From: Candidatus Eiseniibacteriota bacterium
GTDB lineage: Bacteria; Eisenbacteria; RBG-16-71-46; CAIMUX01; WJJG01
Assembly (NCBI GenBank): GCA_016867695.1
Contig: VGIY01000027.1
Coordinates: forward strand, 1 to 15,546
Direction: 5' to 3'
DNA: 15,546 nt
This document shows positions 1-5,098 of the stretch, one piece after another (within the stretch, counting starts at the first letter, position 1; each line of letters starts with the position of its first letter). The notes below the pieces were generated by a model, which made no database searches, was not told the origin of the DNA, and worked only from the letters and a program-made list of their open reading frames with translations. A program made the translations under genes and the position numbers.

Positions 1-636
1 GTCCGCTTCGGTCCCTTCCTGCCGAGCCGCCGGGCGTGGGCGCGGGCGCGCTGCCGGTTCGTCGGCTACGTCCTGGACTTCGACCCGACGCGCCGCGCGG
101 ATGTCTCGGCTGCGCGCCGCGAGCTCGGCTACGGGCCGGGTCCGCTCGTCGTCTGCGCCGTCGGGGGCACGGCCATCGGGCGCGAGCTGCTCGAACTCTG
201 CGGCGCCGCCTTCCCGATCCTGCAACGCGCGATGCCCGAGGTGCAGATGATTCTCGTGGGCGGACCGCGCCTCGACCGCTCCGGTCTGCGGGTCCCGCCG
301 GGCGTGAGCGTCGTCGGCTACGTGCCGGCGCTCCACCGCCATCTGGCGGCCTGCGACCTGGCGGTGGTTCAGGGGGGCGGCACGGTGACGCTCGAGCTGA
401 CGGCGCTGCGGCGGCCCTTCATCTTCTTCCCGATCGAGGGCCACTGCGAGCAGGAGGTCCACGTGGCGGGCCGCCTGGCGCGCCACCGCGCCGGGATCGG
501 GCTGCGCCAGAGCGCGACCGACCCGGCGGGTCTCGCCGAGGTCATGCGCGACGCCCTGGCCTCCCCGGCGCAGTGGGGGGCGATCCCGGTCCAGGGAGCG
601 CGGCTGGCGGCTGAGGCGATACGCGGGTTGCTTTAG
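1..636 (+). CDS. MurG/GT-B-type glycosyltransferase, C-terminal part (5' end outside window)
   Basis: The frame is open from base 1 and ends at TAG 634-636, giving 211 residues of a C-terminal half. It looks like the nucleotide-sugar-binding lobe of a GT-B glycosyltransferase (MurG / GT28-like). There is a beta-strand start (PLVVCAVGGTAIG), a second strand and turn (VQMILVGGPRL), a VVGYVPALHRHLAACDLAV segment, and the family signature GGGTVTLELTALRRPFIFFP followed by EGHCEQE. In this fold the GGG...E region contacts the UDP-sugar. The acceptor-binding N-terminal lobe lies outside the window, so acceptor and sugar cannot be named; MurG itself, a glycolipid transferase and a macrolide-type transferase all remain possible. 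The gene converges on the ubiE gene with a 113-bp gap and no convincing terminator hairpin. Family assignment is firm; substrate is unknown. Confidence 0.8.
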   Translation, partial: VRFGPFLPSRRAWARARCRFVGYVLDFDPTRRADVSAARRELGYGPGPLVVCAVGGTAIGRELLELCGAAFPILQRAMPEVQMILVGGPRLDRSGLRVPPGVSVVGYVPALHRHLAACDLAVVQGGGTVTLELTALRRPFIFFPIEGHCEQEVHVAGRLARHRAGIGLRQSATDPAGLAEVMRDALASPAQWGAIPVQGARLAAEAIRGLL

Positions 637-731
637 AGCGGCGTCCGAGAGACAGTGCTATCGACCTCCACGGGTCGCGGGATCGCGCACGACGACGAAG
701 CGCCACTCCTGGACGTTGCGCGCCGAGGGGG

Positions 732-754
732 CGAGCCTCAGGACGAGCCTCAGG
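732..754. repeat. Short tandem repeat across the ubiE stop codon
   Basis: CGAGCCTCAGG occurs at 732-742 and again at 744-754, a 12-bp period. On the minus strand the duplication copies the ubiE stop codon, so a second in-frame TGA (740-738) follows the first (752-750) by 12 bases. This is probably a local slippage product with no coding consequence, although it would act as a back-up stop. Confidence 0.55.
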
Positions 755-1535
755 CCCCCGCCTCCCCCCGGGCCTGCCCCTTCACCGCAACGTGGATCGC
801 CGCCACGCCGCCCAGCAGCGAGATCACCCGCATCCGCGCGAAGCCCGCCTCGGCGAGGAGCGCGGAGAGTTCCCCGGCTCCGTAGAAGCGGGGGATCGTG
901 TGGGCGAGGTATCGGTATCCACTGCGCGAGCCCGAGACGAGCCGCCCGACGGGGCGCACGCTGGCGGCCACATAGAGATGAACCAGCCGGCGCCAGAGGC
1001 GGCAGGTCGGCTGGCTCGTCTCGAGATGGACGAACGCGCCCCCGGGAGCGAGCAGGCGGTGGATCTCGCCGAACGCCGCGAGCAGCGCGGCGCGATGCGT
1101 ATGGACGTTTCGCGCGGCGAAGCCCATGAGGACGAGATCCATGCTGCCCGCGCGGAAGGGGAGCGACTGCGCCGCGGCGATCGCGAGCGACGCTCCGGCT
1201 AGCTGCGGCTTGCGCCTCGCCTCCGCCAGCATGGCGGGGCTGAGATCGGCGCAGACGATCCGCGGCGGCGCCAGGCCCCGGCGCAGGCAGGCGTCGCCGA
1301 GTGCCGCGCCCATCTCGCCCGTCCCGGCGCAGACGTCGAGACAGCGCGCGCGGTCATGTCCGGCGGGCGCCGCGGCCGCGCGGGCGAGCTCCCCCGCGGC
1401 CAGCGCGGCCGCGCGCTGGCGCCAGCGGGCGTCGAGCCCGAGCGTGAGCAGGCGGTTGACCAGCTCGTAGGTCGCCGCGACCTCGCGGTAGAGCGACCGC
1501 AGTCCCGCGCGGTCGGGCTGCACGGCTGCGTCCAC
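750..1535 (-). CDS. ubiE: UbiE/MenG-family quinone C-methyltransferase
   Basis: This 261-residue class I SAM-dependent methyltransferase matches the UbiE/MenG family along its length. It has the N-terminal YELVNRLLTLGLDARWRQRA block, motif I LDVCAGTG (residues 66-73) for SAM binding, LSPAML (98-103), the family segment MGFAARNVHTH (137-147), LETSQP (171-176), SGSRSGYRYL (201-210) and a terminal GGVAAIHVAVK strand. The family C-methylates demethylmenaquinone (and 2-polyprenyl-methoxy-benzoquinol in ubiquinone makers) at the inner face of the membrane. The start is a GTG 13 bp after the stop of the aminotransferase gene, with no clear ribosome-binding site, so the two are probably co-transcribed and perhaps translationally linked. 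The aminotransferase is predicted to be exported, so a shared pathway is not obvious. Menaquinone is the likelier product if the host is an FCB bacterium, but no other men gene is present to confirm it. Confidence 0.85.
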   Translation of the reverse strand: MDAAVQPDRAGLRSLYREVAATYELVNRLLTLGLDARWRQRAAALAAGELARAAAAPAGHDRARCLDVCAGTGEMGAALGDACLRRGLAPPRIVCADLSPAMLAEARRKPQLAGASLAIAAAQSLPFRAGSMDLVLMGFAARNVHTHRAALLAAFGEIHRLLAPGGAFVHLETSQPTCRLWRRLVHLYVAASVRPVGRLVSGSRSGYRYLAHTIPRFYGAGELSALLAEAGFARMRVISLLGGVAAIHVAVKGQARGEAGA

Positions 1536-1548
1536 GGGGCGCGGCCCG

Positions 1549-2988
1549 CTAGAGCAGGATCATGCGGCGCGTCTCCACCTGCGCGCCGGCCGCCAGGCGG
1601 TAGTAGTAGACGCCCGCCTCGACACGCCGCCCGCGCTGGTCGTCACGGCTCCAGTGCACCTCGAAGTGCCCCGCCTCCCGGGGCTCGTCGAGCAGCGTGC
1701 GCACCAGCCGCCCCTGCAGGTCGTAGAGCTGCAGGCGAACGCGCGCCGCTTCGCCGACCGTGAAGCGGATGGCCGTGCGATCGGCGACCGGGTTGGGGAA
1801 GTTGCCGTGCATGGCCGTGGCCGCGGCGGGCAGGTCCGCCACCCGCGCCTGGCCCAGGATGTCCGCCAGGGCGGCGATGAAGGCCTGCATCTCGGCCATC
1901 GTGCCGGTCGAGACGCGCAGGTGCCGGGGCATGCCCCAGCCGGTGCGCACCAGGATCCCGCGCTGGGCGAGCTGGTTGGCGACCGGTCCCGCAGGTTGCC
2001 CGACATCGACCATGAAGAAGCTCGTCTCCGAGGGTATGGCCTCGAGCGAGAGCGCGTCGAGCTGCGCGAAGCAGTAGGCCTTGGTCGCGTCGGCCAGCGC
2101 GACCGTGTCGGCGGCGTGCTGGGCGTCGCCCAGCGCGGCGATGCCCCCGGCGATCCCGGCCCGCGTGACCGTGCCCCAGGTCTGCAGCGGCGCCAGGGCG
2201 TTGACCAGATCGCCCGCCCCGACCAGGTAGCCGATGCGCATGCCGGCCAGCCCGAAGACCTTGGAGAAGGTGCGGATGACGATGGCGCGCTTGCCCTGGC
2301 GAACGAGTTCCATGGCCGAGGCGTAGCCCTCGTCGTGGACGTACTCGTGATAGGCCTCATCGACGATGAGCGCGACGTGCGCGGGAAGCGCCTCGGCGAA
2401 ACCAGCCAGCGCCGCCGCGGAGAGGACCGTCCCGGTCGGGTTGTTGGGGTTGGTGATGCAGACGGCGGTCGTCTGCGCGTCGATGAGCTGGGCGACGCGG
2501 CCGAGGTCGACACGATGGTCGTCGTCGAGGGAAGCGCTGCGCACCTCGGCGCCGTAGAGGGCGGCGTCGCCCGGGAACTGGCTGTAGGAAGGGTAGGGGC
2601 AGACGACGTTGCACCCCGGCGTGACCAGGCCCCGGGCGCACAGGTTGAGCATCTCGGTGCCGCCGGAGCCGGCCAGGACTCGCTGGGCGGCCACGCCGTG
2701 CAGCGCGGCGACCTGCTGGCGCAGCGACTCGGCGTACCAGTCGCCGTAGCGGTGCCCGAGGTTCAGGCTCTCGCCCATGGCGGCGAGGGCGAGCGGGGAG
2801 GGGCCGAGCGGGTTCTCGTTGTAGCAGAGGCGCCCCACGTAGTCCTCGCGCAACCGGCGGGCGATCGGGGCCGCGGCCCGGGCGCTGCTCCCCGGCCAGA
2901 GGGCCAGCGCGGCCGAGCCGGCGGCGGCGCCGAAGAAGCCGCGGCGGGAGATCCGGGCAGCATTCGGGCTGGCATCGGAGCCGGGCAT
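1549..2988 (-). CDS. Tat-exported HisC-like PLP aminotransferase with C-terminal FlgD-like domain
   Basis: This 479-residue protein joins three parts. Residues 1-40 are a twin-arginine signal (SRRGFFG at 14-20, hydrophobic AAAGSAALALW, then ARA near residue 38). Residues about 45-385 are a fold-type I aminotransferase of the histidinol-phosphate aminotransferase group, with NPNNPTG near 180, VDEAYHEY (PLP-ring Asp about 210), and TFSKVFGLAGMRIGY with Schiff-base Lys about 243. Residues about 393-479 are a FlgD-like/secretion-tag beta domain (NFPNPVADRT, then VRLQLYDLQGRLVRTLL, then VEAGVYYYRLAAG). The start chosen is the ATG at 2988, preceded by AAGGAAGGAGG at 8-9 bp; a longer frame reaches 3054 but lacks this site. 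Tat export fits an enzyme that folds around PLP before transport. The usual hisC is cytosolic, about 350-370 residues, and has neither end domain, so this is unlikely to be the biosynthetic enzyme. Substrate unknown. The gene leads a unit with ubiE 13 bp downstream. Confidence 0.85.
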   Translation of the reverse strand: MPGSDASPNAARISRRGFFGAAAGSAALALWPGSSARAAAPIARRLREDYVGRLCYNENPLGPSPLALAAMGESLNLGHRYGDWYAESLRQQVAALHGVAAQRVLAGSGGTEMLNLCARGLVTPGCNVVCPYPSYSQFPGDAALYGAEVRSASLDDDHRVDLGRVAQLIDAQTTAVCITNPNNPTGTVLSAAALAGFAEALPAHVALIVDEAYHEYVHDEGYASAMELVRQGKRAIVIRTFSKVFGLAGMRIGYLVGAGDLVNALAPLQTWGTVTRAGIAGGIAALGDAQHAADTVALADATKAYCFAQLDALSLEAIPSETSFFMVDVGQPAGPVANQLAQRGILVRTGWGMPRHLRVSTGTMAEMQAFIAALADILGQARVADLPAAATAMHGNFPNPVADRTAIRFTVGEAARVRLQLYDLQGRLVRTLLDEPREAGHFEVHWSRDDQRGRRVEAGVYYYRLAAGAQVETRRMILL

Positions 2989-3052
2989 GGCTCTTCCTCC
3001 TTCCTTCCGGCGGCTGCCGGGGTGGGGGCGGGCGGCGAATCGACTCGCGCCC

Positions 3053-3081
3053 ATTCTACATCAGAAGCGCCGGCCGTGCAC
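3053..3081 (-). promoter_or_regulatory. Candidate promoter of the aminotransferase-ubiE unit
   Basis: On the minus strand a -10 like TAGAAT (3058-3053) sits about 65 bases before the ATG at 2988 and matches the TAGnnT form of other promoters in this window. No good TTGACA lies 17-18 bp upstream. The expected -35 position instead falls in the GTGCAC core of the first direct repeat (3062-3089), suggesting the repeat takes part in control, for example as an activator or repressor site. Confidence 0.4.
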
Positions 3082-3195
3082 GACGGGCCTTCCCCGCCGC
3101 GACCGGCGCCGCACCCGCGGCAGATCTCTCCGGCCGTGTGCGACGGGCCGGCGCCGCCGCCCGCGGCAGAGCGCGCCGGCCGTGCACGACAGGCC
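3062..3195. repeat. Three degenerate direct repeats in the divergent intergenic region
   Basis: The core CGGCCGTGCACGACGGGCC begins at 3071. It recurs at 3131 (GTGTGC for GTGCAC) and at 3177 (one change, GACAGG for GACGGG). Each core is preceded by CAGA plus a variable stretch, so the conserved blocks are 3062-3089, 3121-3149 and 3167-3195. Between copies 1 and 2, and between 2 and 3, a GGCGCCG...CCCGCGGCAGA segment is also shared, giving periods of 60 and 46 bp that differ by an insertion of about 14 bp. The third copy lacks the full trailing segment. The GTGCAC core is palindromic. The location between two outward promoters favours regulator binding sites, but a decaying minisatellite is an alternative. 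Confidence 0.65.
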
Positions 3196-3266
3196 TGCGG
3201 GCGGCGCCCGACGCCCTCCGCGCCCACGGCCCGGGGCTGGCCGCCCTGCCAAGCCGGAGGCCCCGG

Positions 3267-3296
3267 TTGACGGGCCCGGCGCCGGACGCATAGCTT
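3267..3296 (+). promoter_or_regulatory. Sigma70-type promoter of the secreted cysteine-rich protein gene
   Basis: TTGACG (3267-3272), an 18-bp spacer and TAGCTT (3291-3296). The spacer carries the perfect palindrome CCGGCGCCGG (3276-3285), a possible operator position. Transcription would begin near 3303, leaving a leader of about 160 nt before the ATG at 3462. Confidence 0.5.
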
Positions 3297-3461
3297 GTGC
3301 TCGGCGATGGACGAAAGCTGCCCGGCCCGTCGGCCGGGCGCGCGGAACCGGTCGGGAGCAAGGGGTTACTTGACGGGAAGCCCCGGTTCTCCGAGACGGC
3401 CCTTCCCCGGCGGCGAGCCGCTCGGGCCGGCGGCGTGGGCGATGAAGCGAGGAGGCGATCG

Positions 3462-4451
3462 ATGAAGCTTGGATTGAGGCGGCGCGACGAGCGGCGGGTC
3501 CCCCGGAGGGCGTGGCTGCGAGTCGCAGCGCTCGGGCTCCTGCTCTGCGCGGCGCGATCGGCGCCGGCGGTCGAGCCGGCCGACAGCCTGCGCCAGGGCC
3601 AGTACCTCGTCGACCGGGCGACCGGCGAGATCGATCGGCGCCTCGCCCTCGTCCCGCCCGCCGCCGACCGCGCCACGCTCTACGAGGCGATCCGCGACCT
3701 GCTGGCCTGGGAGCAGGACTATGCGCTCAATCGGATCGCGCCCGCGTATGCGCTCGACGGACCGCACGGGCTGCTCGTCCGCGACGGCATCGCCGACACG
3801 ATCGCCACCCGGCTGCACGATCCCCTGGGAACCTACGCCGAGCGCGAGACGCGGGAGCTGCTCACGCCCGGGCGCCAGGCCTTCGAGCTGGGGGCCGCCG
3901 GCATGCCGATGCCTCCCGGCCGCTTCCTCGGGTTCCATCTCGTCCACCTGGCCGGGCTCTACGGCGCGCAGTGCGACTCGATCGCCGCCGTCGTCGAGCG
4001 CACGGGAAAAGGGGACCTGGAGGGGATGCAGGACGGCTACCTGCGCCACCTGCGCGATCTCGCCCACCTCTACGCGCAGGCCCACGCGACATCGAGCGAC
4101 AAGTACCTCTGCCGCATCTCCCAGGAGGACTGGATCGGGGAGCGGCTGGCCTGTCCGGAGTGCGGGCGCCGAGGCATGCGCCTGGCCGATCAGCGCATGG
4201 CCCTGCGCGAGGACATGACCGGCACCTGCGGTGAGCTCCTCTACAGTCAGAGCGACGACCAGGCGACCCGGGTGGCCAAGATCCTCTGCCGCCGCTGGGG
4301 GCATATCTTCGACGCGCGCTGCCGGCAGGAGGGTTGCGGCGGCTCCTACGAGTTCTCCGTGCCGCTGCCCTACTACCGGCGCATGCAGCTCGAGATCCTC
4401 CTCGGCGAACTGGAAGAGCCGGACATCGAGGAGCTGATCCGCAGATTCTAG
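3462..4451 (+). CDS. Secreted protein of unknown function with eight cysteines
   Basis: This is a 329-residue protein I do not recognise. The start at 3462 is chosen because GAGGAGGCG precedes it at a normal distance and because it begins a Sec signal peptide: an arginine-rich n-region, hydrophobic VAALGLLLCAA, and a likely APA cleavage near residue 36. The frame extends upstream to 3297, overlapping the promoter, so the longer form is rejected. The N-terminal two thirds looks alpha-helical and contains a repeated leucine/histidine-rich stretch (GFHLVHLAGLYGA; LRHLRDLAHLYAQ). The mature part has cysteines near 171, 217, 231, 234 (CPEC), 256, 276, 287 and 292. The spacing could form disulfides or zinc sites. 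It ends at TAG 4449-4451, 40 bp before a strong hairpin. It has its own promoter and faces away from the aminotransferase unit, so both may answer to the intergenic repeats. Confidence 0.75.
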   Translation: MKLGLRRRDERRVPRRAWLRVAALGLLLCAARSAPAVEPADSLRQGQYLVDRATGEIDRRLALVPPAADRATLYEAIRDLLAWEQDYALNRIAPAYALDGPHGLLVRDGIADTIATRLHDPLGTYAERETRELLTPGRQAFELGAAGMPMPPGRFLGFHLVHLAGLYGAQCDSIAAVVERTGKGDLEGMQDGYLRHLRDLAHLYAQAHATSSDKYLCRISQEDWIGERLACPECGRRGMRLADQRMALREDMTGTCGELLYSQSDDQATRVAKILCRRWGHIFDARCRQEGCGGSYEFSVPLPYYRRMQLEILLGELEEPDIEELIRRF

Positions 4452-4490
4452 ATGCGGGGCGCCGGCACGCACGGCCTCCCGCGAACGACA

Positions 4491-4525
4491 AGAGGGTGGC
4501 GGATCAGGGAGATCCGCCACCCTCT
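4491..4525. terminator. Perfect 15-bp hairpin between convergent genes
   Basis: AGAGGGTGGCGGATC (4491-4505) pairs exactly with GATCCGCCACCCTCT (4511-4525) around a 5-base loop. It lies between the stops of the cysteine-rich protein gene (4451) and the HU gene (4557), so it can serve both strands. Neither side has a clear U tract, so it may work as a strong pause or RNA-stabilising stem rather than a classical intrinsic terminator. Confidence 0.75.
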
Positions 4526-4556
4526 CGGTCGCGAAACGCGGAGCGTCGTCGTTCGC

Positions 4557-4859
4557 CTAGCGGCGCTTCTTGGCCTTGGCCTGAACGGGGTGGATCGTGT
4601 CCTTCAACGTCTTGGCGACGGTGAACTTCACCACCTTCTTCGCCGGGATCGGGATCTGCTCGCCCGTCTGCGGATTGCGGCCCATGCGCGCCTTCCGCCT
4701 GAGGACCTTGAACTTGCCCAGACCGGTCAACGGCACCTCGCCGCCCTTCTTGATCTCGCGGGTGACGAGTGTGGTCAGCGCCTCGAGGAACAGCTTGCTC
4801 TGCTTCTTCTCCATCATCGTCTGCTTGGCCAGCGTTTGGATCAGTTCGGTCTTGGTCAT
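4557..4859 (-). CDS. hup: HU/IHF-family nucleoid DNA-binding protein
   Basis: This 100-residue protein matches HU along its length. MTKTELIQTLAKQ and the helical dimerisation half are followed by the VPLTGLGKFKVLRRKARMGRNP strand pair, the arm NPQTGEQIPIPA with its DNA-intercalating proline region, and the closing helix VVKFTVAKTLKD. HU dimers bend and wrap DNA in the nucleoid and act in replication, recombination and global gene control. The usual length is about 90; the extra ten residues form a basic tail (QAKAKKRR). AAGGAGGGG lies 8-9 bp before the ATG. The gene is divergent from the C25 peptidase gene and convergent with the cysteine-rich protein gene. An IHF-like subunit cannot be excluded, but with a single gene HU is the better name. 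Confidence 0.93.
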   Translation of the reverse strand: MTKTELIQTLAKQTMMEKKQSKLFLEALTTLVTREIKKGGEVPLTGLGKFKVLRRKARMGRNPQTGEQIPIPAKKVVKFTVAKTLKDTIHPVQAKAKKRR

Positions 4860-4898
4860 GGCGGCTCCCCTCCTTCATGCCTCGGGACAGTGGTTCAT

Positions 4899-4918
4899 GG
4901 CTTCGAAAGAACGAAGCC
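4899..4918 (-). promoter_or_regulatory. Stem-loop in the HU leader
   Basis: GGCTTCG and CGAAGCC form a 7-bp inverted repeat around a 6-base loop, just downstream of the predicted -10. It would sit at the very 5' end of the HU mRNA. A 5' stabilising hairpin or an operator over the start site are both possible. Confidence 0.4.
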
Positions 4919-4947
4919 TGGATAGCAGCGGATTCCAACCGGGGCAA
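4919..4947 (-). promoter_or_regulatory. Promoter of the HU gene with upstream A/T tract
   Basis: On the minus strand, TTGCCC (4947-4942), a 17-bp spacer and TATCCA (4924-4919). The -10 has a TGC extension (TGCTATCC), identical to the extension before the trans-sulfuration gene. A run of seven T's on this strand (plus-strand A tract at about 4949-4955) lies directly upstream of the -35 and resembles an UP element, as expected for a highly expressed gene. Confidence 0.55.
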
Positions 4948-4981
4948 GAAAAAAACGCCGCCGATGCCGGGAAACCCGCTT

Positions 4982-5022
4982 CCGGCGCCGGTCCGGCGAG
5001 GGCCTCCCTCCGTCCGGCGCCG
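4982..5022. repeat. Paired CCGGCGCCGG palindromes upstream of the C25 peptidase promoter
   Basis: CCGGCGCCGG is perfect at 4982-4991 and present at nine of ten positions at 5014-5023. The two copies are 32 bp apart, about three helical turns, and the second one abuts the -35 element. The same palindrome sits in the spacer of the promoter at 3267-3296. The GC-rich background makes chance copies likely, so an operator role is only a suggestion. Confidence 0.35.
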
Positions 5023-5052
5023 TTGACGGCTCGAAAAAGGCTCTGCTAGCAT
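5023..5052 (+). promoter_or_regulatory. Promoter of the C25 peptidase gene
   Basis: TTGACG (5023-5028), an 18-bp spacer and TAGCAT (5047-5052) with a TGC extension. Transcription would start near 5059, after the upstream ATG at 5051, which is why the ATG at 5099 is taken as the real start. Confidence 0.55.
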
Positions 5053-5098
5053 GCCGCCTGGTCGTGCGGCAGCGGCCGCCTGGGAGAGGAGACCCTCG

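Larger units (their letters stand above)
2989..3461. other. Divergent intergenic region (473 bp) with repeats and two promoters
   Basis: No credible gene lies here; the open frames are shadows without ribosome-binding sites. It holds a minus-strand promoter candidate at its left end, three degenerate direct repeats (3062-3195), and a plus-strand promoter at 3267-3296. The roughly 160-nt leader of the next gene contains a GC hairpin at 3406-3426 (8 bp with one bulge). The palindrome CCGGCGCCGG occurs perfectly at 3276-3285, and at nine of ten positions at 3103-3112 and 3147-3156. Confidence 0.6.

Noticed and set aside
637..749. Terminator between the glycosyltransferase and ubiE
   Set aside because: Only 4-bp GC stems could be found.
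3062..3195. CRISPR array
   Set aside because: Only three degenerate copies with unequal and partly shared intervals, and no cas genes.
3370..3398. A second promoter for the cysteine-rich protein gene, from TTGACG at 3370
   Set aside because: No -10-like hexamer lies 16-19 bp downstream.
5051..5098. Earlier start of the peptidase at ATG 5051
   Set aside because: It overlaps the -10 element, has no ribosome-binding site, and would put a poor extension before a good signal peptide.
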